Shown here: positions 23,490 through 31,453 of the stretch, piece after piece | Numbering within the stretch: position 1 is the stretch's first letter | Layout: each line of letters starts with the position of its first letter | Origin: a candidate division LCP-89 bacterium B3_LCP | GTDB lineage: Bacteria > Electryoneota > B3-LCP | Direction: 5' to 3' | Length of the DNA: 64,000 nucleotides | Assembly (NCBI GenBank): GCA_005223185.1 | Contig: NJBN01000004.1 | Location: 295,443 to 359,442, forward strand | Program-made: the position numbers and the translations under genes | Notes under the pieces: model-generated | Database searches by the model: none | Seen by the model: the letters and a program-made list of their open reading frames with translations, nothing else | Told to the model about the DNA's origin: nothing

Positions 23490-26400
23490 ATGAAAAGAAC
23501 GTTAAAAATTCTTCTGCCCGTATTGGTGTTCTTCTTTTTGGTAGTGAACGCCCAGGCGGAAGATCAGGGTTTCTTGAGATTTCCTGATACTGGTAATGGT
23601 AATGTAGTATTCACCTCCGAAGGCGATCTCTGGGTCGCTCCGCTGGAAGGCGGCAATGCCTACCGTCTGACCATCCACGATGGCGGGGAACGGTATGGCA
23701 AGTTTTCACCGGATGGTCAATTGATAGCGTATAGCGCTCAATATGACGGCAATCAGGATGTCTATATTATCCCTATTTCCGGTGGAGAACCGAAGCGCTT
23801 GACCTTCCATCCCTGGGGTGAGGGCGTAGTTGACTGGACTGAAGGTGGCGAGATCATGTTCAGGTCCAGATCCTATTCCGGTCAGCACGAATATAACATT
23901 TTTACCATATCTCCGGATGGTGGTTTTCCTGAAAAGATAGAACTGCCCAAAGCTGCTCTGGCATCCTTTGAACGCAACAGCAAGAGGATAGCCTACCAGG
24001 AGATCTTCCGCAATAATGCCACCTGGAAGCGGTACAAGGGCGGATTGAACGACCGCATCTGGGTCGCTGATCTGGAGAAGAATAAATACGCAAAGAAACC
24101 GATTTCGACGTATTTAGGTCACAATTCTTATCCTATGTGGGTCGGCGACCGTATTTATTTCCTCTGTGATTCCACCGGCAGGAAGAACATCTGGTCTATG
24201 AAGCCTGATGGTTCGGATCAGAAACAGCACACTTTCCACAAGAAATGGGATGCACGCTGGCCCAGTTATGGGGATGGCTACATCGTCTATCAACTGAAGA
24301 TGGATATCTGGAAGTATAACATAGCTACCGGCAAATATAGCAAAATCGACATTCAACTGCCGTCAGAAAGGCTGCGCACACGCAACCGCATAATCAAACC
24401 CGCTGATTACATCACCGGATTTGATCTCAATGAAGATGGGAAGTGGATGGTAATATCAGCGCGCGGTCAGCTCTTCAGCGTACCCACCAAAAGCCGTGAG
24501 ACCATCATCCGCCACTTGACGCCGGATTTCAAAGCGAGAGCTAAATACCCCTTCTTTCTGGATAAGAAGGTAGTTGCTTTAACCGACGTTACCGGCGAAG
24601 ACGAATTCTTCGAGTTCGATCCCTTTAAAAAGGAGGAGACCAAACAGCTTTCCAAAGGAAATAAAGTCTGGCGCTATGCTGGATATCCATCACCTGATGG
24701 TGAATGGATCGCTTACAGCGACGGCGATCTTACGCTGTGGATCATGAATGTAGAATCCGGTAAGAAACGAAAGGTAGCAACTTCCGATGTATGGGAACTC
24801 AGGAATTTCGAATGGTCTCCGGATAGTAGGTATCTGGCGTATAGTGATTATGTGAACCATGTCATCCAGAGCGTCCATATATACGATATAGAGACCAAGG
24901 AGGATCGCATCGTCACCGATCCCTTATACAGCAGCTATTATCCCACCTGGGATCCCAACGGTAAATATCTCTACTTCTTAAGTGAAACGAACTTCGAACC
25001 CAATCGCGGTGATTACGGAGCTCAGTTTATTTACGATCAAAAAGATAAGCTCTACATGTATCTTTTAGCTGAAGATACCCGGAGTCCCTTCGCTTCCGAT
25101 ACTACCCTCCTGTGGGCGCCTGAACCTGAAGAGGAAGAAGAGGATGAAGAGAAGAAGGAGGAAGAGGAGAAGGAAGAGAAAGATGATGGAGACGATGAAG
25201 AGAAGGAAGAAGAGGAAGAACTTGAAGTCGTCATAGATTGGGAAGGTCTGCAGGATAGAAGAGTAGAAATTCCTGTTGATCCCGGCCGCTATTGGGGCTT
25301 AAGAGCTGCCGAAGACATGCTTTACTATCTCTCCCGCGAAGATGACGACATCACTCTTAACCTGTATAAGCTGGAAGACCGCGAACAATATTCCGTGATG
25401 AGCGATATCAGGTCGTTCGATATATCCGATGACGGCGAAGTCGTGGTGGTATATGATGGAAGCAGTTTCGTGAAGATGAGCGCTGGAGCTACGGACGCTC
25501 CTAAAGGTGAAGGTGATGATGATCCTCACGTCAAATTGGGTGGCTGGAGTGTTACCTTGAATCCAAGAGAGGAATGGAAGCAGATGTTCCGTGAGGGTTG
25601 GCGCATCCAGCGTGATTTCTTCTACGATCCTGATATGCACGGAGTTGACTGGTCCGACGTCCTGAAGCAGTACGAAGGGTTAATTGACCGCATATCCACC
25701 CGCAGTGAACTGAACGATTTGATCGGCGAGATGATCGGGGAATTAAATGCCGGGCATGCTTATGTTTTCGGAGGTGATCTATACCGTCCTAAGTCTGTCA
25801 ATGTAGGCTTACTAGGCGCCGATTTCAGCAGGGATGCAGAAACCGGATTCTTCCGTATCGAAAAGATTTACGCTCCTGATAAGTCATTCCCTGATTGGAA
25901 TTCGCCATTAGTAAAATCGGGTGTCAATGCCAAAGTCGGGGAATACCTGATAGCTATTGACGATGTCCCCACCAATTCAGTTGACAACTACCTGGAATTA
26001 CTGCAGAATAAGGCTAACCGGGACGTTATACTGACCTTTAACGACAAACCTCAAAAGGAAGGCTCCCGCGATGTAATCATGCAAACGGTTAGCGGTGAGT
26101 ACGATATGCGCTACTGGGATTGGGTTAAAGAGCGTCGTGAGTACGTGGAAGAGGCTTCCGATGGAGAGATAGGCTACGTCCATCTGTCCGATATGGGTTA
26201 TGATGGATTGTGGCAGTTCGGGCATGAGTTCTACGCACAATATGATAAGAAGGCGATGATCTTAGACGTGCGTTTCAATGGAGGTGGTAATATCGCACCC
26301 ATGCTGCTGTCGCAGTTAAACAGGACTTTATGGTCGGTGGGACGCTCGCGTCATGGTGGAGTCTTCACCACGCCTGATGCGGCTTTTTATGGGCACTATG

Positions 26401-26786
26401 CCATACTCTGTAATGCTCAAACCGGTTCGGATGGTGAGACTTTCACTCAGGGAGCAAAACTCCTGGATTTGGGTCCCGTATTCGGCAAGCGAACCTGGGG
26501 CGGCTGGGTCGGCATCAGAGCTGACAAGCCGTTGAATGACCGCGTCTGGTTTACCGTTCCCGAATTCTCCGGTTGGGGCGCAATCGGTGAAGAGAAGGGC
26601 AAATGGCTGATTGAAGGTCCGGGCGTCTATCCTGACCATGACATAGAGAATGACCCCGGTGCCTTGCTGCAAGGCAAAGACCCGCAGATGGATGCTGCCA
26701 TTGACTATCTGATCAAGAAAATGAAGGAAGAACCCCGGGAATACCCCAAAGAACCACGTATTCCCAAGAAGGAGGTAAATTTCTGA
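23490..26786 (+). CDS. Tricorn-type S41 protease, exported
   Basis: 1098 residues. A signal peptide (to about residue 23) implies a periplasmic or secreted enzyme. Residues 30-530 carry WD40/PD40-like blades (for example KFSPDGQLIAYS, DPNGKYLYFLSE), forming the two tricorn propellers. Residues 546-583 are an almost pure Glu/Lys/Asp run, unusual in the family. Then come the C1 helical region, with LNAGHAYV holding the putative catalytic His756, a PDZ domain, and the S41 core with QTGSDGE holding the putative nucleophile Ser980. Tricorn homologs degrade peptides released by other proteases. A 252-bp homologous 3' fragment lies downstream. Confidence 0.92.
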   Translation: MKRTLKILLPVLVFFFLVVNAQAEDQGFLRFPDTGNGNVVFTSEGDLWVAPLEGGNAYRLTIHDGGERYGKFSPDGQLIAYSAQYDGNQDVYIIPISGGEPKRLTFHPWGEGVVDWTEGGEIMFRSRSYSGQHEYNIFTISPDGGFPEKIELPKAALASFERNSKRIAYQEIFRNNATWKRYKGGLNDRIWVADLEKNKYAKKPISTYLGHNSYPMWVGDRIYFLCDSTGRKNIWSMKPDGSDQKQHTFHKKWDARWPSYGDGYIVYQLKMDIWKYNIATGKYSKIDIQLPSERLRTRNRIIKPADYITGFDLNEDGKWMVISARGQLFSVPTKSRETIIRHLTPDFKARAKYPFFLDKKVVALTDVTGEDEFFEFDPFKKEETKQLSKGNKVWRYAGYPSPDGEWIAYSDGDLTLWIMNVESGKKRKVATSDVWELRNFEWSPDSRYLAYSDYVNHVIQSVHIYDIETKEDRIVTDPLYSSYYPTWDPNGKYLYFLSETNFEPNRGDYGAQFIYDQKDKLYMYLLAEDTRSPFASDTTLLWAPEPEEEEEDEEKKEEEEKEEKDDGDDEEKEEEEELEVVIDWEGLQDRRVEIPVDPGRYWGLRAAEDMLYYLSREDDDITLNLYKLEDREQYSVMSDIRSFDISDDGEVVVVYDGSSFVKMSAGATDAPKGEGDDDPHVKLGGWSVTLNPREEWKQMFREGWRIQRDFFYDPDMHGVDWSDVLKQYEGLIDRISTRSELNDLIGEMIGELNAGHAYVFGGDLYRPKSVNVGLLGADFSRDAETGFFRIEKIYAPDKSFPDWNSPLVKSGVNAKVGEYLIAIDDVPTNSVDNYLELLQNKANRDVILTFNDKPQKEGSRDVIMQTVSGEYDMRYWDWVKERREYVEEASDGEIGYVHLSDMGYDGLWQFGHEFYAQYDKKAMILDVRFNGGGNIAPMLLSQLNRTLWSVGRSRHGGVFTTPDAAFYGHYAILCNAQTGSDGETFTQGAKLLDLGPVFGKRTWGGWVGIRADKPLNDRVWFTVPEFSGWGAIGEEKGKWLIEGPGVYPDHDIENDPGALLQGKDPQMDAAIDYLIKKMKEEPREYPKEPRIPKKEVNF

Positions 26787-26816
26787 TAGTGGTTTAGTTG
26801 TATAAAAGAGTCTCAT

Positions 26817-26896
26817 GTCGGGGTCAGAGGCGACCCCGACTACGGGGTTATAAAAACGTCAGGTCTCATCCCGCCGGAGCGGGACAGGACCTGACG
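26817..26896. repeat. Paired palindromic repeats at the duplication junction
   Basis: GTCGGGGTCAGAGGCGACCCCGAC (26817-26840; shorter core GTCGGGGTC/GACCCCGAC) is followed by CGTCAGGTC (26857-26865) pairing with GACCTGACG (26888-26896). The same two palindromes occur in opposite order at 31204-31289, and the second alone at 51485. Confidence 0.7.
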
Positions 26897-26904
26897 TAAC
26901 ATAA

Positions 26905-27156
26905 AATGACCGCGTCTGGTTTACCGTCCCTGAATTTTCCGGCTGGGGCGCTATCGGTGAAGAGAAAGGGGAATGGTTGATAGAAGGTCCGGGCGTCTAT
27001 CCTGACCATGACATAGAGAACGATCCCGGCGCACTGCTAGAAGGCAAAGACCCGCAGATGGATGCTGCTCTTGACTATCTGATCAAGAAGATGAAGGAAG
27101 ATCCCCGGGAATACCCCAAAGAACCACGTATTCCTAAGAAGGAAGTCAATTTCTGA
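26905..27156 (+). pseudogene. 3' remnant of a second tricorn-type protease gene
   Basis: This 252-bp stretch is colinear, without gaps, with the last 252 bp of the preceding gene (26535-26786), ending at the same TGA. By direct comparison 24 of 84 codons differ; 20 changes are synonymous and four are conservative (K to E, Q to E, I to L, E to D). The copy therefore descended from a functional gene under purifying selection. The 5' nine-tenths are absent. The fragment begins eight bases after a palindromic repeat, so it has no start signals of its own. Confidence 0.85.
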
Positions 27157-27184
27157 TAGTAGTGGTCTTCCTTTGACATAGCGT

Positions 27185-27214
27185 AAAAAGAGCGGTGTTA
27201 ATGCCGCTCTTTTT
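27185..27214. terminator. Bidirectional intrinsic terminator
   Basis: AAAAAGAGCGG (27185-27195) pairs perfectly with CCGCTCTTTTT (27204-27214). It closes both the protease side and the convergent barrel/thioredoxin operon. Confidence 0.85.
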
Positions 27215-27255
27215 CGTTTATTTTATCCTTATAGCTATCTCTAATGCGGAAATCT

Positions 27256-28785
27256 CTAAAACCGCGCATCATAGGTCAGGCGAAAACCCTCAAAAGGTTG
27301 CACCGGACGGCAGACGCCGGAGGTGCATTTCAGACCGCCGCGCTCGCGTCCGTAGAAGAGCATCAGTCGGTGATTGCGTTTGACGTCAGCGGCAATCTCA
27401 ACCCCCATCCAGTTATCTCCTTCAGTATCAGAATGCAGCGATGACTGTTCATAGGAAAAATTGACGCTACCCCAGGATGCCCGCGATAAAGTAAGTGCGA
27501 ACCACTGTTCGTTGTGGCTCTCACCAAGCTCCTTGTCATCCACCCACATGCTTTCCAGGTCTCCGGTTACACTCCAGAGATTGCTGAAACTGTAAATGGC
27601 TTCTGCCAGTGTAGCCGTCTTTCTCTGCCAGAAGAGCGAACGCGCTTCTTCATTCTGACCGGCGGCGATTTTAAGGGTGAGATCGGGTCTGGGGTATATT
27701 TCACTCTCTAAGAACAGTTCCCAGAAAGGATTGAAATCTTCCTTCAATGACGGTATTAGCGACCCCCCATCATGTTTACTCGATCTATTGAAGTTCAAAG
27801 TCAGGAAAACCATATCTGACGGGGAGGCGGATACGTCAATTTCGAATCCGATCTGGTCATCAAGTAAGGGCAGGTGGGGATGCTGTGAAAGCAGGTGGGT
27901 GGTGTATTCTCTCTGAGCAATTGGCGGCGTCTGGAAGGGATTGTCAGCACCGAACTGGTAGTATTTATAACCCACCTGGGCAGCTAAGCCCATGAAGGAG
28001 GTTCCCAGGGAAACGTAAGTGCCTTCGCCATCAGGTATATCGCCATTGTCCGGACGGCGCTGTGCGTATTCTCCGAAAAAGGAAATGGGACCAATATCAA
28101 GACCCGCATAAACTTCCGGCATGAAGTATTTCTGGTAGAAGAGCCCTTCCTGGTGTACCAGACTGGCTCCGAACTGCATATTGCGTCGGGGTCTATATTC
28201 CAGGTTAGCGCCCGCCACGTTCTCCATTTCCACTAAATAACCGGCACGGCTCTGCCCATAAATGGCTTTGAAGCGCAGAGCTTTGGATTTGTAGGAAACC
28301 TTGCCACCCCGTAAGCTGGAATCAAAATAAAGATCCCGGTTCTCGAAGAGGTTAAGCGCCAGACCCTTGCCAAAAGTCTCGGTGACGTCACCTGCCCACA
28401 CTTCCCACTTCTTGTACTTCCATTGGGCATATATCTTATCGTCAAAACGGCGTTTTTCCTCCAGGCCGTAGATTACGCCATCCACATCGGACGGTTGAAG
28501 TTCCAGCAAACGCAATCCTAACCTGAGTCGTTTTCCAACCGGGAGTTTCTTGAACAGGACTTCAGCAGTCAAAAGCCCTTCAATGTAGCGCCTGTCGGTG
28601 AGGTTATCCGGAAAGGGGGATGAAATTCTGGGATCGACTTCCTGACCTTCATCCCAGCGGAACTTAAGACTACCCTGGAAATCAGCTGCCTGGATGGTGG
28701 ATGTGAGGAGGATTATCGAAACGATAATCAGGGGGATTAAACTATTATTTTTAGTTAAACTTGCTGTGAGAAAATCTCTACTCAC
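27256..28785 (-). CDS. Outer-membrane beta-barrel protein, DUF6029-like
   Basis: 509 residues, GTG start with GGAG seven bases ahead. The signal sequence is SLIPLIIVSIILLTSTIQA. The mature protein is a run of alternating amphipathic strands and ends in an aromatic residue (TYDARF), as outer-membrane barrels do. A segment GDVTETFGKGLALNLFENRDL, then a strand-rich body with DVSASPSDMVFLTLNFNR, recalls the DUF6029 barrels of Bacteroidota. That comparison is from memory, and the function is unknown. Its start overlaps the stop of the TlpA-like gene by eight bases (GTGAGTAG), so the two are translationally coupled. Confidence 0.72.
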   Translation of the reverse strand: MSRDFLTASLTKNNSLIPLIIVSIILLTSTIQAADFQGSLKFRWDEGQEVDPRISSPFPDNLTDRRYIEGLLTAEVLFKKLPVGKRLRLGLRLLELQPSDVDGVIYGLEEKRRFDDKIYAQWKYKKWEVWAGDVTETFGKGLALNLFENRDLYFDSSLRGGKVSYKSKALRFKAIYGQSRAGYLVEMENVAGANLEYRPRRNMQFGASLVHQEGLFYQKYFMPEVYAGLDIGPISFFGEYAQRRPDNGDIPDGEGTYVSLGTSFMGLAAQVGYKYYQFGADNPFQTPPIAQREYTTHLLSQHPHLPLLDDQIGFEIDVSASPSDMVFLTLNFNRSSKHDGGSLIPSLKEDFNPFWELFLESEIYPRPDLTLKIAAGQNEEARSLFWQRKTATLAEAIYSFSNLWSVTGDLESMWVDDKELGESHNEQWFALTLSRASWGSVNFSYEQSSLHSDTEGDNWMGVEIAADVKRNHRLMLFYGRERGGLKCTSGVCRPVQPFEGFRLTYDARF

Positions 28786-29287
28786 CGGAAGTCTCCAGGT
28801 TCAGAAGCTCGCGGATTTTTCCTTCCAGCACCTTCTCGTCACCGGGATTGTAGCCCTGGTGAGTTTCCACTATGTTACCATCTTCATCGATAAGTACCTG
28901 GTAAGGCAGTGAACTCCCCTGGAACAATCCCAGCACTTCATTATTGGGATCCAGGAGCACGGTAAAGGTGTATCTCTTCGATTTAACGTACGGTTTGATT
29001 TTCGACTGGCTTTTAGGCGAATCTTCACTGATGGTCACCAGGATGAAACCCTCTTCTCCATATCTTTCATGCAGTTCCTGAAGGTGAGGAAGTTCATGTT
29101 TACAGGGCGTACACCAGGTAGCCCAGAAGTTCAACAGGATGGGACCTTCACCTAAATAGTCTTCCAGGCTGAACAATTCGCCATCTATGTCTTCCAATGT
29201 GAAATCGGATGCCTCTTTGGCTATACCGACCTGTGTAATTGTAACAATCAGGGCCAATCCCAGGATTGATGATAACAACCCGCGCAT
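28778..29287 (-). CDS. TlpA/ResA-like thioredoxin-fold protein
   Basis: 169 residues from the ATG at 29287 (MRGLLSS), chosen because GGAG is six bases ahead; two more in-frame ATGs lie just upstream. An N-terminal signal peptide is followed by a peroxiredoxin/TlpA-type thioredoxin fold: LLNFWATWCTPCKHELPHLQEL with the C-T-P-C redox pair, the cis-proline region SSLPYQVLID, and a final helix. Such proteins reduce or exchange disulfides outside the cytoplasm. Coupled to the barrel protein downstream and close behind a T9SS protein, it probably maintains thiols of envelope proteins. Confidence 0.88.
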   Translation of the reverse strand: MRGLLSSILGLALIVTITQVGIAKEASDFTLEDIDGELFSLEDYLGEGPILLNFWATWCTPCKHELPHLQELHERYGEEGFILVTISEDSPKSQSKIKPYVKSKRYTFTVLLDPNNEVLGLFQGSSLPYQVLIDEDGNIVETHQGYNPGDEKVLEGKIRELLNLETSGE

Positions 29288-29310
29288 GTGCATCTCCATA
29301 GTAGGTCAGA

Positions 29311-30042
29311 TTATTTCAGTTTCAAGGTCTTCAGAGTCTCTACCGATTGACCGTTATCTATTCGTATGAAGTAGAGGGCAGCAGCCTGATCAACGCCAGC
29401 ATCGTCCCGTCCATTCCAGGTGAAGCGGTGGTTCCCGGGCGGCACTAAACCTTCAAACAGACTTCTCACTTCCTGTCCCAGCAGGTTGAATACGCTGATC
29501 TTGACGTCCTCAAGTCTGGCGTTTCTGAAGCTGAAGGAAGTCTCAGGGTTAAACGGGTTAGGGAAAGCAGGGGTTAGGGCGAAATCGATTGGTGTATCCA
29601 GTGAAGTTTCACCTTCTATACCAGCACCGAAATGAGCCAGGATATCGATTACTACAGTATTAGCAGGGGACAGTTCTGGATAAGCAGTAAGTACAACCCC
29701 TCCCATATCCGGCGGCGGTTCGTTGGGTGTGATGTGAACCGTAAATAGCGTATCCCAAAGTGCTGGTAAAAATAAAGTATCGCTGAAAACCCAAGGCGGA
29801 TAACATTGTGCTTCAGAACACCAGAAATAGGCCCAGTCGCCTATACCAGTGGTGTCAATTTCCACAACAAAGTTGTAATCATCGTTTGATGTGTTTGTTA
29901 ACAAAGCCTCGAAATAGTTCTCAACACCAGCCACAGCCGGTTGAGTCGGGTCTTCGCAAATGAAGGTGAAGTTCTGGGCATTGACAGAGCATACGATTAA
30001 AGACAATGCCAGAATCAACGCAGATGCTGTTTTGGTTAGCAT
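29311..30042 (-). CDS. Small T9SS-sorted secreted protein
   Basis: 243 residues. The signal peptide is MLTKTASALILALSLIVCSVNA, then a single beta-sandwich domain of about 130 residues with paired cysteines in the segment SEAQCYPPW. The tail (FPNPFNPE, VFNLLGQEV, RFTWNGRDDAG, ending TLKLK) is of the FlgD-like variety with N-G-x-D-x-x-G, distinct from the KMVLLK type of most proteins here. AAGAGG stands ahead of the ATG. The gene sits between two thioredoxin-fold genes on the same strand, probably in one transcript. Function unknown. Confidence 0.85.
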   Translation of the reverse strand: MLTKTASALILALSLIVCSVNAQNFTFICEDPTQPAVAGVENYFEALLTNTSNDDYNFVVEIDTTGIGDWAYFWCSEAQCYPPWVFSDTLFLPALWDTLFTVHITPNEPPPDMGGVVLTAYPELSPANTVVIDILAHFGAGIEGETSLDTPIDFALTPAFPNPFNPETSFSFRNARLEDVKISVFNLLGQEVRSLFEGLVPPGNHRFTWNGRDDAGVDQAAALYFIRIDNGQSVETLKTLKLK

Positions 30043-30111
30043 GATGAACCTCTTGATTTTTAGTATATTTCAATTACAGATGATCTCTTTATTCTCTGAT
30101 TATAAGATTTA

Positions 30112-31107
30112 TTAATATATAATATCGTCGAATATTTCGGTGAGTTCGCTGTAGGTGATTTCTCCAAGGTGAGCTATAATATCACCGCCTGGACCAATGA
30201 CTATGTTAGTAGGAAAACTGGTGATCGAATAATTCATTGTAACTATGGCACTGTAATCTAAAAGCAGGTTGAAATGAATGTTTAAACCATCTCTGACGCC
30301 TTTTACATCCTCTAAAGTATCTCCAAACATGTAGTCGATGCCCAACACCCGGACGCCTTGAGAGGCGTATTCAGTATAAATTTCATCGATTATAGGGAAC
30401 TCCTCCATGCATGGTTGACAGTCGCTGAAGAAAAAAGTCAGAAGAACTATGTATCCTCTGTACTCGTGCAGGCTTCTTTGGACGTCGAAGTCATCTTGAA
30501 GGGTAAAGTCGAAGGCGATATCCCCAACCTGGCTGCCAGCAACACCCGCTTCCAGTACAAAATCCGCCTGAACAGTATCGTCCGGTGAGATGGTTAAGGT
30601 AATTAGTGATGGTTCCAGAGTTTTATATCCATCCATAAAAGCTGATATAGTCCGCTGACCGGAATTAGCGTCTGAAAACAGATTTGGCGTCACAACACTA
30701 AGGCTCCTCCGATCCACCAGAATTGTCACTCCGTTGGGATTGGAAGAAGCATTCAGAAAACCATCGGGAGCCGGCGTCAGGGTAAACGTTGCATAAGACG
30801 TCTCATTTCTGTCAACATTTATCTGAAATTCGCTATCATAATAGTCTTCTGATTCTACAAGTAGAGTATGTCCACCAATATCTATATTCTCGAGTAAATA
30901 TGGAATGGGTTCAGCACGCTCAACACCGTCAAGATATATTCTTCCCCCAGATATCTCCATTCCCGACTGATCGAACGCCGAGACGTATATATTCCCCACC
31001 GGTGGCAGTTCCGATTGGATAATTTCGCAGCCGGATAGCAGGATGCTCCCAATCACAAGCAGGATGAGCAGTGCTGCGAGGCTTCTATTTCGGGGTGTAC
31101 AGGTCAT
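30112..31107 (-). CDS. PEGA-domain lipoprotein with C-terminal thioredoxin fold
   Basis: 331 residues. The N-terminus ends in a lipobox (ILLSGC), so this should be a lipid-anchored envelope protein. Residues 35-110 and 112-190 are two PEGA-like modules (GRIYLDGVE...PYLLENIDIGGHTL; NPNGVTILVDRRSL...). Residues 200-331 are a TlpA-type domain with the redox motif S-D-C-Q-P-C and cis-proline SFPTNIVI. A fusion of surface PEGA modules to a thioredoxin fold suggests a tethered thiol oxidoreductase near peptidoglycan or S-layer components. It is the first gene of the run with the T9SS, TlpA and barrel genes; spacing to the next is 69 bp. Confidence 0.85.
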   Translation of the reverse strand: MTCTPRNRSLAALLILLVIGSILLSGCEIIQSELPPVGNIYVSAFDQSGMEISGGRIYLDGVERAEPIPYLLENIDIGGHTLLVESEDYYDSEFQINVDRNETSYATFTLTPAPDGFLNASSNPNGVTILVDRRSLSVVTPNLFSDANSGQRTISAFMDGYKTLEPSLITLTISPDDTVQADFVLEAGVAGSQVGDIAFDFTLQDDFDVQRSLHEYRGYIVLLTFFFSDCQPCMEEFPIIDEIYTEYASQGVRVLGIDYMFGDTLEDVKGVRDGLNIHFNLLLDYSAIVTMNYSITSFPTNIVIGPGGDIIAHLGEITYSELTEIFDDIIY

Positions 31108-31203
31108 AAGGGTTAAGGTAGTGGCTAATATATATACGAATATAATTTAATAAAAATAGATAGCATAAACAATCAATATTTTGGCTGGGAGTTATTACCA
31201 AAA

Positions 31204-31429
31204 GCGTCAGGTCACACCTCCCGCCCAAGCGGAAGCCAAGACCTGACGCAACGAGGAAATCCTTTGTCGGGGTCAGGGGCGACCCCGACTATAAGTCTTT
31301 GCGGGGGGAAACACCCCCCGGACTAATGTAGGGGCAGTCAAGTAGGGTAGGCTAAGTCCCGATTTATCGGGACGCAGGCTACCTTAATAGAAGTGGTGGA
31401 CTGCGTCAGTCAGCTAACTGACTTAGTCC
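31204..31429. repeat. Composite of palindromic repeats in a 346-bp gap
   Basis: In order: GCGTCAGGTC/GACCTGACGC (31204-31249), GTCGGGGTC/GACCCCGAC (31266-31289), a GGGGGG-AAACA-CCCCCC type hairpin (about 31311-31320), GTCCCGAT-TT-ATCGGGAC (about 31351-31368) and GGACT...AGTCC around AGTCAG/CTGACT (31398-31429). The last may act as terminator for the C25 protease gene, although no T run follows. No coding signal. Confidence 0.65.
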
Positions 31430-31453
31430 CCCCTACTTTTTCCTTTTCACTTT

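Noticed and set aside
25052..25234. Minus-strand frame coding for almost pure serine
   Set aside because: It is the antisense shadow of the Glu/Lys run in the tricorn-type protease.
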